Assembly: GCA_027625915.1 (NCBI GenBank)
Contig: JANTQA010000070.1
Location: 8,499,001-8,563,000, forward strand
DNA: 64,000 bases
Source: Anaeramoeba flamelloides
Taxonomy: Eukaryota; Metamonada; Anaeramoebidae
Reading direction: 5' to 3'
Below the pieces are notes generated by a model. That model had not been told where the DNA came from. It did not search any database and saw nothing but the letters and a program-made list of their open reading frames with translations. A program made the position numbers and the translations under genes. The stretch's first letter is position 1, and each line of letters begins with the position of its first letter. Positions 48,043 to 59,200 of the stretch are shown here, one piece after another.

Positions 48043-48121
48043 CTATCGGGTTTTTACTCCTCCTGTTTCAGGACGTGGATAAGTTTTAATTTGGTCATGT
48101 AAATGATATAATATTTTTTTA
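48043..48121 (-). other. possible last exon of an unrecognised small gene
   Basis: The minus strand after an AG at 48123-48122 is open for 25 codons to a TAG, reading KKILYHLHDQIKTYPRPETG and then GVKTR. This is distinctly less AT-rich than its flanks and reads like a conserved protein end. In that frame a TAA lies just upstream of the AG, so a splice acceptor is required. I could not find the upstream exon. Protein family unknown. Confidence 0.4.
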
Positions 48122-51109
48122 CTTTAATGTTTTAATTATTTTTCTTCTTCTCTTTTTTTTTTATTTAGTAAATTTTCTTTGATTACTCCTTTCTCACAAT
48201 AAATAAATAAATATATCATTAAACATTTTCAAAAAAACAATTACCACTTTCAAAAGGTAATAATTAAATTTTGAAGAATATCAGATACATATTATCCAAT
48301 ATATGAATACATTTGTGATGTGTTAATTTGACTTTACTTAATATTTTTATGTTAACCTTTTTGATAATATTACATGAAGATTAAAATTGTTTTTACTTTT
48401 TTTGGTATTTTTTCTCTCTAATAGTTATTCAATTATCATTTTAAAATGAAACCTGAAAAATAAATTTTTAAAAAGGTCATCTTCAACTTAAATTTTATTA
48501 ATATATACGAATACCTCTAAGTATCAGTTCTGACAAATATCAAAATTTTAACAATCTGTAAAAAACTTGTTTGAAATGAGTTTTATTGATTTTTATTTTT
48601 TTAATAATTCTAAAATTAATAATTAAAAAATAAGAAATTGTGTTTGTTCATATAAATAAAAGTCCAATTGCAGAAATAAAAATATTTTCAAAAATATAAA
48701 TTCTAAAGCTGTTGATGTGGTTAGTTCTAGAATTGTTTCATGGTGACAAAAGAAATCTCAACGATCTAATAAAATGGAAAAAAAAAAATAAGAATAACCT
48801 AAAACAATTGATTCGGAGAATAGATTACAGAGGGTACTCATTGGATAATCGAAATTGATTACCATATTGTATTTATATATTACATTGGATATCCAGAGGA
48901 ATTTCGGATAAAATCAAAATTTAGGAAAATCTAATAATTTAGTCTGGGTGTCATATGATATTTTTGAATTTTACTGATATACCGTTAAAAATTCCCCCTT
49001 GTATCCACAGAAAACCATTATAAAAAGAAAATCAAGAATTTTCTTGGTCACACTAAAATATCTCAGTATTTACTACCTAATTACTTGGTAAATACCAATT
49101 GATTGTAACCAAAGATAAATAAACTTACCATCAAACTCTTCCCTCTTACTTATTTATTCTAAAAATCAAACTATTTCAACTGTTCAGACTTTTTGGTTTT
49201 GCACACTAATAAAAAATTCATAACAATAACCAATATACCAAATTCTTACATTTTTTTATGAACTCCTTTCAAAGGGGGTATTCTATTCATCATTAAAAAG
49301 TGACACAATCAAAAAAATAATCGTGCAGCTCAAAAAAGATTTTCCGTCAAGTATAACTTTTATATTATTCAAGAATAATCCAAATCTTGGGCTCAATATT
49401 TTCTAGACTTAGATCTTGTGTCCAAAAAACAGTTTTCTCTTACTTGATTTTCCTAAATATTTTTCTTGCTGATCATGTATTTTTCCAACAATTTTAAATT
49501 TGTTGATTTTTTTATTTATTTTTTATTAATAAATATTTTCAAAGAATAAATATTTGGGAAACAGGTGGCTCCAATAACTCTGATTTCAGTTTTTACAGTT
49601 GATCTGTGCCATTTTGATCCAAAATTTATTCTCAAATTTGCTAATGAAAAAATAAATAATTTGCTGTTAAAAAAAATTAAAATCAAAGAATATAACATTT
49701 AAGTGTTAAAAACGGTTTCGATACATATTGCTTTCCGACTTTTTGTCAAACATGTATTATCTTTGAAATTATTTAATCGAAAATTACCATACAAATTACT
49801 TTTTTAATTCACTATTTAGAGAGACTAGAAGACTTGGAGTAAAACTTATTGATTTAGTTCTGAAAAGATTTTAACTTTGTACCAACAGAGAGGAGATTAC
49901 GCCAAAAGAAACAAATTATTTGGATTGTTTTTAAAAGGTTAACAGACAGATCATGAAAACTTTGATACAAATTTCCATCTTTAGGTTGATAAGAGTTAAA
50001 GATTAGATCTGGACGTCAAACCAAAATCAAATTAATAATAAAAAAAAAAAAAATATTGAAATTTGATCTATTTTAACTTTTAATTGAAAAATCATTTTCC
50101 TTTTGGTGAGAAAATTTATTTCGTAAAGAAAGGTTTAATGACGTGTAAATGCAAGTGATCTTATTTCAAATTATTTCATCCTTTTAAACTATAAACTGTT
50201 TACGACCCTGTTTTTTTTTTTTTATTTTTGGGTAAATGATATTTAATTCTTCTAAGTGTGGACAAAGCTTTGACACTAATTAAAAATTCCAAGTTTTAAA
50301 ACAGCTTAAACAGTAAATAGAATCCCTATAACAATCTTTGGAAAATAGAAAATTTTTTGATTATTTAAAAAGATATTTTGCAATTAATTTTTACGTCATT
50401 TGGTTTAGTTTTTTGTTTTCTTGAAATTGGTCTAATCAATTAAGAAGATCTATTAGAACACCCGAATGTTCCTTGAATGATTTCATTTGGCAAAAGTTGA
50501 GTTTTTTGAAAGAGAAAATCTCAAATAAAATTAGATTAACAGTTTAAAACACTTGAAAAAGCAATAATCCAAATAAAATTTGAACAAATTTATCAATTCA
50601 ATGTTCTTATTTACTTTATGTCTTATTGAAATTTTTAACACACCTTTGTATTAATTTTATTTTTATAATTAAATATTTTGTTTTGGGAGAATTGTGAGTG
50701 ATAAATAATTGTTAGCAATTTATTTGGTGAATGTTTCTCTATGTATTTCTTGGATAAAATATAACTAAAAGATTTTTTTTTCAAAAATTTCGTTTTGGTA
50801 TGGTAAAATTTTTGAATTGTAGATAATTTGATGATCCAAAATAATATACCGAGTCATCTACTAATCTCTTAATACCTAATTGACAAAGTTGGTCTAGGAT
50901 CTCTCAATACTTGATTATTACTTTATGTTCAATTTTGCTATTATTGTAATATACTAATTTCATTCTTTTGGATTACTTACAATGTGTATTATTTCAAAAA
51001 AGGTCTTTTTTTTTAATTTGAAAAGGATAATATAATTTTCTATTTATCAATTATTTAAGGACAAAGTCTTCAAAGAAATACTGTTACCTAATTCAGAATC
51101 CAATTATTA
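48122..51109. other. AT-rich stretch with an inverted copy of repeat A
   Basis: At 50520-50765 TTTTTAACACACCTTTGTAT, AATATTTTGTTTTGGGAGAA and GGTGAATGTTTCT match the reverse complement of the opening block of repeat family A. The rest shows no gene. A minus-strand frame at 49516-49698 has a less AT-rich centre but no recognised family. Confidence 0.5.
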
Positions 51110-51450
51110 ATTACTATTACTTGCAGAATAAAAAGTTCAATATTTTCATTCAGATTTCTTAAAAAATATACCTCTCAAGAATTAAAAGAAATCTAAAGTT
51201 CTCAATTACAAAAGGGAAATCTATACTTTAAGATGAATTGAGAGAATTGAATAATTTGAAATGTTACATGTTTAAAAAGATAATTTTTGAAAGCTGAAGG
51301 AAAATTTTATTTAATTTATTTTGCAACAGATAGTATATGCCCTTAATAAAATTAAGTACTATTTTTTTCTGATTAATATTTTTCGAAATCTAGCTTCATA
51401 CTTAATTCAATTAACCACTGTGATAAATTTTTTTAGAATAAAAACACTCT
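51110..51450 (+). repeat. dispersed repeat family B, copy 3
   Basis: The same word order as at 12640: ATATTTTCATTCAGATTT, CCTCTCAAGAATTA, TTTGAAAGCTGA and TTTATTTTGCAACAGATAGT. Confidence 0.55.
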
Positions 51451-51801
51451 CAACTTTTGAATATCAAAATTATTTTTTGAAATTAGTGTGTACTTTTTTA
51501 TTTTTTTTTTGAAAAATTGGGGTTGAAAAAAGTTTGGAATCCAAGAATAAGTTAATATATTAAATTAGAATGCTTTTCCAGAGAGTTTATCCCTTTAGTT
51601 TAACTTTTTTTTAATTTTACAATTTAAAACTAAAAAAAACATTTGAGGACCAAATTAGTGCCTTTTGTGAAAAGAAAATTCCCCATAATTTAGAATTTGT
51701 TTTAGTAAATGAGTTAAAACAAGTTACTGAATCTATAAATATCCATAATTTCAAGTTTGAATTCAATAATTTTGGCAAAAAATGTTTTTAAGAATAAGTT
51801 A

Positions 51802-51996
51802 CAGTCAGTTTCACTTTTAAGGCACAAACTTTCAACGAAATTTAAGACACAAAAAAAGCTCAAATTAAGGCACAAAATTTGCAATTTTTTTTCACAATTT
51901 ATTTTTACTAGAATTTGAATTTTGTGCCTTAATTTGAGGTTTTTATTGTGCCTTAAATTTCGTTGGAAGTTTGTGTCTTAAAAGTGAAACCGACTG
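51802..51996. mobile_element. palindromic Tc1/mariner-type MITE, copy 2
   Basis: 195 bp between TA duplications (51800-51801 and 51997-51998). The ends CAGTCAGTTTCACTTTTAAG and (inward from the right) CAGTCGGTTTCACTTTTAAG are almost identical. Inner AAGGCACAAA words occur in both arms. Probably the youngest copy in the window. Confidence 0.9.
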
Positions 51997-53514
51997 TAAA
52001 TTGAAACTTTATTTATTTTTATTTTTTCGTTTAGTTTTTTTAATTGTATTAATGGAAAGTATTTGATCAGTTTTCCATTTTTAGTGTTTTTTGGTTCGTA
52101 GGGACATATTGTAGTCCAAAAAAAAAATTGGTACCTCTCATAATAAGTTAGATATATTTTTTTGAAAACCATTAAAAATTTATATGTTATTTGGAAAAAT
52201 TATCAAAATCATTAGAATTTTTAATAGTTCATATGAATCCAAATTGGAATTAAAAACTATTAAGAAACAAGGAGTATAACTTAGATTTTAGCAATTTCAA
52301 TTTCATCATTATATTTCAAGTAGAATAGTTTAATAATCAAATGCTTTATTTGTGATTCAGGCAAATGAAAAAAAATTGAATAAAAAGTAGATTTATAGGA
52401 CAATTATTCTCTGGTAAATTACTATGTTTCAGTCATATACTGATAATTAATCTGAATTCTTGAGAAAAACTTTTTTCTTGATGGATAAAGCTTTGATAAA
52501 TATGACCAATTTACAGATTTTGCATTTTTTATGGAAAAACTGAGTAAAAAATTAGTTTTTTTTAGAAATAATACATCATATACCAAAATTCAGGATTTAA
52601 TACACAAAGGAATTAATGCATAATTCGAAGAACTAAATATCGAAATACTTGTTTGTAAAATTAGATTTAAAAGGATAAAATCGAAAAATATTGATAATTC
52701 TATGTTTTTGGCAAAATTTGTGTGGGTTATCTCCTTTTTTTTTGTGAAAGGGAAAATATTGAAAAATGGGAGGAGATAACTTACTTATCAACTATAGAGT
52801 GTCATTTTAAAGACACTTTACACAATTTATTATTTTTTTTTTAAAAAATGAGTGAAAAAGGACAATACGGCTAATATTGTCCTTTTTGGAGTAAAAGGGA
52901 CAGATATAAACCAATAATTTTATGATTTGAATTTTTTCAAATTTTTCTTTGATTTTCCGGTTGATAACTTTTCAAAATCAAGTTTTGTTTTTTACAACAT
53001 TAAACTTGAACTTATAAAAATCCAAGTTATACCACTTGTTTCTTAAGAGGTTTCCATTTTAATTTGGATTCCTATTCACTTTAATAATTCTGGAACTCTT
53101 GATCACTTTTCAAAGGTTCTAATTAATTTTTTAATATTAAATAAAAAAAAATATCAATTTTTTGATGTGCAACATTTTTTTTCTCAACAATAAGCTAAAG
53201 CCAATGGGACCTTTTATTCAAAGCTTGTATTTTTTTAAAAAAAATTGTATCAATATTTATCAATTCCTTTTTAAATCCCTACTAACTCTAACTTTTAGAA
53301 GTTAATACCAATTTTGAAATATTGTGAAATTATTAAATTTATCATAGTAATTATGAGGAAAAAAAAATTATGAAAATTTGAAAATTTAACCTTTAAAATG
53401 CACCAAAAAACAAAACTGTCTATCCTTCTTTTAATGTAATTTTATTGGATAACATCCAATAATAATTACCGAATCTTGAAATTAAAAAATAAAGTTAATA
53501 ATCTGATTACCATA

Positions 53515-53711
53515 CAGTAAGTTTCACTTTTAAGACACAAACTTTTAATAAAATTTAAGGCACAAAAAAAAACTCAAATTAAGGAACAAAATTTGTAATT
53601 TTTTTTTTCAATCATTTATTTTACTTGAATCTGAGTTTTGTGCCTTAAATAGAGATTTTTATAATGCCTTAAACTAGTTGAAAGTTTGTTCCTTAAAAGT
53701 GGAACTGACTG
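53515..53711. mobile_element. palindromic Tc1/mariner-type MITE, copy 3
   Basis: 197 bp between TA duplications. The ends CAGTAAGTTTCACTTTTAAG and (inward) CAGTCAGTTCCACTTTTAAG match copies 1 and 2. Confidence 0.9.
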
Positions 53712-53799
53712 TAAATACAAATCTTGTAAAAACTAAACTATTTTTCAGTCAACGGGGTCCAGTTGTAATGGTATAATACATGTGTGTTTAAAGGGTTTG

Positions 53800-54420
53800 T
53801 ATAGATATTAGAAGAAAAATTTTATTTTGGAAATTTTCAAAATTGAAATCATTTTTTCACATTTCGACACATTTTTGATTTTTTTTTTTTATTTTGATAA
53901 ACATAATTCAGGTGCAAAAAAATTTTTATTGTAAGATCAATAGTCACTTGGTAAAAAGATGTTATTTTAATGGTCATTGAAACCATGTAAAGATTGTTGA
54001 GAAATCATATTGATTTCTATTGGAATTCTATTTGATCTTTGATCCTGATATTTGTTTAATAAATGTGAAAAATTTTCACTACATTTTCATTTTCTTTTTC
54101 AAATAGAGACCACAAATACCAACAAACTTCGTTTGGGGGCTTGGTTTCAAAAAGAAAAGTATGGAAAATGAAGTGAAAAATGTTTCCTATTTATTATTCA
54201 AATACCAGTAGAAGTTCAAAACGAACATTGTTGTTTTTCTCAATAGGGACCTAAGAATTTGAGTTTTTCAATTTTTAAGAAAATTTATTGATTAATTAGT
54301 TTTCTTTCAGACATATATCAACAATTCTTTGACCTGTATTATTCTGTTTATTTCTTATTTGCTCTTGAAAGGTCAATTATATAAAGAATAATTGATATTT
54401 TAAAAAAATGTTGGGCCCCT
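53800..54420 (+). repeat. dispersed repeat family D, copy 2
   Basis: It pairs with 12050-12520 by ordered words (CAAAATTGAAATCATTTTTT, TTGATTTCTATTGGAATT, TTATTTGCTCTTGAAAGG). The segment at 54055-54250 is in turn related to 5075-5240. Confidence 0.5.
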
Positions 54421-55045
54421 TTGACTGAAACAGAGTTTATATTCTCAGAAATAAATTATTTTTTTTTAAAAGTCTGATCTTTTTTTAACATTTTGTTGAA
54501 AAGTCTAAAAACTAACATAATATCAAATTATTTACAAACAATAATTTTGATTGAAAGAAGATTGAAATTTATTTTATGCTGAGAAAGTTGACGAAAATCC
54601 ATGTTAAAAAGAAAACCACATTGTTATAAAATGATAGAGTAAAATTAAATGTAAATTAAAAGCAATTTCACTAATTAATTTAAACTTGAAAAATATATAT
54701 TATTTGTTCTAAGAACAGTTAAAATTTATTTTTTATTATTTTTTTTAACCAAAAAACATGATAAAAAAATGAACTATTAATTCAAAAATTTTTCAAAAAA
54801 ATATTTTTTAATAAGACATGCAAAATATAACTAAGAATATAAGGAAATACTTTAATATTTGATTATTGTTAATCGATACTTAATAATTAAATCTAAATTT
54901 TTACAGTGAGTCAACAATAACCCATAGATTAAAAACATCAATATGTTTTATTGAACTTTGTAAATTTTTCTTAATTTTTCTCAGATTCTCAAACAAATAA
55001 AAAAAATCTCCATTAATAAATATCAGAAAAATAACAGAGGATATA

Positions 55046-55198
55046 CAGTCCTGTGCCATTTTAAGGCACATGAAAAATCAACATATAAAGCACAAAATTT
55101 TGTTCACTTTAAGGTACAAAATTTTGATTTAAGGCACTTTCCCAATTTCAAGATATAATTTCACCGAATAATTACATAGTTAGTTTGAGTGTTTTCTT

Positions 55199-55233
<35 letters not shown>

Positions 55234-55368
55234 ATTACATTATGAGTAATCTTGGTAATTACACAGAAAAATTGTGCCTTATTTTGACCACTTTGATTTT
55301 GTGCCTTAATGGGATTTTTTGTGCCTTATTTCTTGATTGTTTCTTTGCCTTAAAATGGCACAGTACTG
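55046..55368. mobile_element. related Tc1/mariner-type MITE, 323 bp, with internal (TA)n
   Basis: TA duplications lie at 55044-55045 and 55369-55370. The left end is CAGTCCTGTGCCATTTTAAG; the right end reads inward as CAGTACTGTGCCATTTTAAG. The arms repeat AAGGCACA words like the other copies but the end sequence differs, so it is a sister subfamily. A (TA)n tract at about 55201-55229 sits near the middle. Confidence 0.85.
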
Positions 55369-56209
55369 TATATCAAATAACCGATTTTAAAGATATCAAT
55401 TTGTTGAATAGACTCGGGATATTAAAAAAAAAAACTATTACTTTAATCTGATAATATTCAAGAAATTTAATAAATTATTGAAAATAAAAAGAAAATATAA
55501 ATTCATTTTTTATCTCCAATTATGAAATATTTACTAGATTATATAAAATAAGAAAGTTTTCAAGAAAATTCTTCTTTTCTTTAAATTATCTTTTTTTTTT
55601 TGTTTTTGATATTTTAATTACGAGCTTTAAATTTGGGTTTCTGAACACTATCTTTTACAAAATTATTTATTTTGATTTTTTTTCTAAAATTATTTGATTT
55701 TTTTATATTTATCTTTAATACCTCTTATGATTGGATAAACTATTTGTGAAATCTGAACAAATTTTTTTAAAAAAATAATTTTGAATCGTTTAAAAAACTT
55801 TTATTTCTGGAGTTCTTTGTACCTAATTCTTTTTGATATTTATTGATATCTAAATAAGATCTTTTTCATCTAGATTTGGGAATTAACAATAGTTTGATTG
55901 AAATAATGTATCATTAAAGAAAGAAAAATTATATTTTTATTTTTGTTTCATTGTGCAAAGTTAGAGCAAAAACCATACTATTTAGAAAACCAAAATTACT
56001 GAAAAATTCAAATCCCAACGAAAAAATAGGTCATTTTTTTTCTTTCTTTTTAATTCTATCAATTTAATTCTTACACAAATGAACAAAAAAATTGATATTG
56101 GATTTTATTTTTGATATTTTTCTTAAATGATATGTTTAAATACATCAACATTGACAAAACAACATTTGAATCAAAAATACAAATTCATATTACCAACTTA
56201 TTAAAAATA

Positions 56210-56405
56210 CAACGAGTTCCACTTTTTAGACTCAAAATTTAAATAGAATTTAAGGTCAAAAAAATCTCAATTCAAGGTACATTTTTTTTGAGATCTTTTT
56301 TTAAAACAAATTATTAAACTGATATCGTAAATTTCTGATTTAATTTGGAATTTTTATCATGGCTTAATTTTCATATACTTTTGCGTAGTAAACCTGAAAC
56401 CGAAT
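56210..56405. mobile_element. degraded palindromic MITE, copy 5
   Basis: It starts after TA with GAGTTCCACTTTTTAGA and ends with AAACCTGAAACCGAAT before TA. Inner words AATTTAAGGTC and TTCAAGGTAC correspond to those of the intact copies with many changes. Confidence 0.55.
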
Positions 56406-56529
56406 ATACAATTTATTATTTTTTCTACCCCCAGACAATAATAACATAATCCAATTAAATTTTTTTTTCATGACTTTTTTGAATTTTCGGCCTGTTGGTC
56501 AGTAATATTTTAGTTTTGATATATTCTTT

Positions 56530-56900
56530 CATATTATTTCATATTTAAAATACTTGAAAGTTTTTTAAAAATAAAAAGGGTAAAAAAATTGAATTTATAA
56601 AAATAATTAGTTAGAATTTACTTGAAAATTTTGAAAGTTATCTAAAACAGAAATATTTATTAAACCTTCAATAACCTGAAACCCATATTAAGATAATTTA
56701 AATGCCATAAAGATGTTTAAAATACATTTTTTAAAAGTTTCACTTTTAAGAACTTTTAAATTGAAATTTATTGGGTTTTGATCTTTAATTACATTTAAAA
56801 TTGGGAATTAATTCAAAAAATAATAATTAATGTCGATAAAAAAAGTGTAAAACAATTTTTGTGAAATTTTTGTTATTCTACTTGGAATTATTTTAAGTTT
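56530..56900 (+). repeat. dispersed repeat family C, copy 2
   Basis: It matches 14370-14760 in word order (TAAAATACTTGAAAG, TTTTGAAAGTTATCT, AATAACCTGAAACCC, TTTTGATCTTTAATT). Non-coding. Confidence 0.5.
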
Positions 56901-57433
56901 TTTTATTATCATTTTTTATCTTTATTATTTATATTCTCTATAAGAAAACAAGGTAAATTAAATTCATCAACTATTTATCAATAACAAGTTAAATAAGCTT
57001 TGGAAAAAAAATGAGTCTATAATATTCTTAGTGACTTTTTGCTTAACAACTGATTGATATTTTTTAAGTTGAATTTCCCCTTTGAAATTTCAATAATAAA
57101 AATATTCAAATTTAACTGGTTGTTTTAGATCAGCCGAAAATTCGTATTTAAACCGATAAAATTGCAAAAGTAAAAGGATTGTTTCGAATAGTAACCAAAT
57201 TGTAAAAAAAATTCAAAATATTTCAAAAAATTATTTTTTTCTACTTAGTTCTAACAAAACAAACAATTTGTTCAAAAATAATATATTTATATGTTGGAAA
57301 AATGAAATATTATACGTTTTTAAAATTTTTTTATTTGAATTCTGAATTTTTCAAATTTCTTTTTAATATTAGATTCCCAATCTCAATTAATTAATTAATT
57401 TTTTTTTTTTTTACTTTTTACCAAAAATACTGT

Positions 57434-57464
<31 letters not shown>

Positions 57465-58015
57465 ACAATAAGAATAGTTTTCCAATGTTATTTGCATCTA
57501 TAAATCCCCAGAAATTAATAAACTTAAGATCCCTTCATAAAAATAAAAATAACGTTTACCAATTTGTTCTTTTTTATTTTTCAACAAAAATCCCTAAAAA
57601 TTATCAAAATCAATTCTTTTATATGAAAAAAGAAATTGGAAAACTGAAATTCATTTTAAAATTAATAATTAATTTCTCTAGAGTTGGTAAAGGAAATTGC
57701 TTAGCAAGTTTATTATCATAAAAATGGTAAAATTATATATTAAAATAATTGACAGTTCAATAAATGTTTCAACCCATCACCAATTAATATGAATGAAATA
57801 ACATACTTACTAAAGAGGTGCCATATTTGGAATGATGTTGTGTTTTGATTCCTTAAAAAATTTATTATTGTTGCGAATGAGATATAAAAAGATAGAAAAG
57901 TAAAAAATAAAAACAAAAAGAAAAATAAAAATAAAAATAAATTAATTTTTTTTTTTAATTATTCAAAAGAGGCAAATTTTTTTTTATTTTTAAGAGATAG
58001 TTTAGTTTTTTGTGG
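56901..58015. other. AT-rich stretch with a (TA)n tract
   Basis: (TA)n at about 57434-57460. A 78-codon plus-strand frame at 57485 has no recognised family. Otherwise nothing clear. Confidence 0.45.
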
Positions 58016-59200
58016 TTAAAATTTTAGGAGTTTCAAATTTCTTTCTTCGGCTTCCAGTTTTTGTGGTTGTTCTTGTTCTTGTTCTTCTTGAACTTCTTCC
58101 CTTTCCTCTGGTTGCCTTTTTATCTATACTTTTAGTGTTCATTTTTTTTTGCTTTTCCTCTCCTTCTTCTCCCTCTTCTTCTTTTTCTTCTTCTCCTTCC
58201 TGTTCTTGTTATTATTTTTTTTTTTTTTTTTGATAAATTTCGTTTTGATCATAAATATGAACATCATAATAATCGATTGGGCTACCATCATCTGGTTCTT
58301 TCCATTTAAGTTTACAAAATGTTGTGCCGATTTTAACTCGTTTTGCTTTTTCAATTCCTACTAGATGAGTTGATCCAGTTTTGAAAACAAGACTATCTGG
58401 ATTTGGAGAATAACCATTTTCATTTTTGGATTGGATATCTAATTTATAATCAGTATTTGCATTTAAATTTTCAAAAGTGAATTTATTTTCTTCAGAACTT
58501 AATTTCACTTCGATGGGTTCTACATTTTTATCTTGGTATCTGTCAATTTCAATGTCAATTAATAAATTTCAATTAGATAACTATTGTCTTCAGGTTCCTT
58601 CCATTCGATGGTTAATATGCCAGAATACACATCTACGCAATCGATTTTCTTTATTTTGTTTGGTTCACCTGAGGATGTCTTAAAGGTTTTCTTTGTTGGT
58701 TCTTTACTCAGTCCTATATTATTATGAGCTTTAACTTTTACCTGGTATTCCTTTCCAGGTTCTAAATTATCTAGCAAGTAATTTGGCACGTTAGTTTTGA
58801 TTACCAATGTTTCGCTTTCCTTCTCATCTTTCTACATAATTTCAATTTCATAAAAGTCAATTGGTCCACCATTGTCTTCTGGTTCATCCCAACCTGATGC
58901 CAAAGTGGTAGGCTCATAATCATCGCATCTAACCCCTTCGAGATTACTTGGGACATCTTTTTGAGTTGTGACCATTAATGGTTAACTAAAATCACTATCC
59001 CCAAGTTCATTATGTGATCTAATTTTCACTACATATCTCGTATTTAGTCCGAAATTTTTGAGGTGGAATTTAGGTTGGTTAGTTTTGAAAATAGTTGGTT
59101 TGTGGGCTTTTTTATTGTCATTATCATCAATACTTCATTATCACTACTACACCCACTATCATTACTACTGCTTGTATCTCTTCCTTTTTTCTTTTTTTTT
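58016..59200 (-). pseudogene. broken gene for a protein with tandem fibronectin type III domains
   Basis: On the minus strand at least three, probably four, FN3-like modules can be read in order: HLKNFGLNTRYVVKIRSHNE; then GWDEPEDNGGPIDFYEIEI; then LDNLEPGKEYQVKVKAHNN; then LNANTDYKLDIQSKNENGYS, KLKWKEPDDGSPIDYYDVHI. The Trp, the PEDNG/PDDGSPI turn and the Tyr-x-Val core are typical of FN3. The reading is broken by in-frame TAA (near 58983) and TAG (near 58835), a frameshift near 58560 where ATTGAAATTTATTAATTGAC looks duplicated, and a further frame change at an A run near 58225. Acidic then basic low-complexity sequence follows to about 58016. Neighbouring genes use the standard code, so this is a pseudogene rather than recoding. 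FN3 arrays usually belong to adhesion or scaffold proteins. Confidence 0.75.

Noticed and set aside
58016-59200. Stop codon reassignment to explain TAA and TAG within the FN3 gene
   Set aside because: eS30, SRP19, PSF1-like and CHD1 all end in TAA, those with a family length at about the right place, and the FN3 gene also has frame changes.
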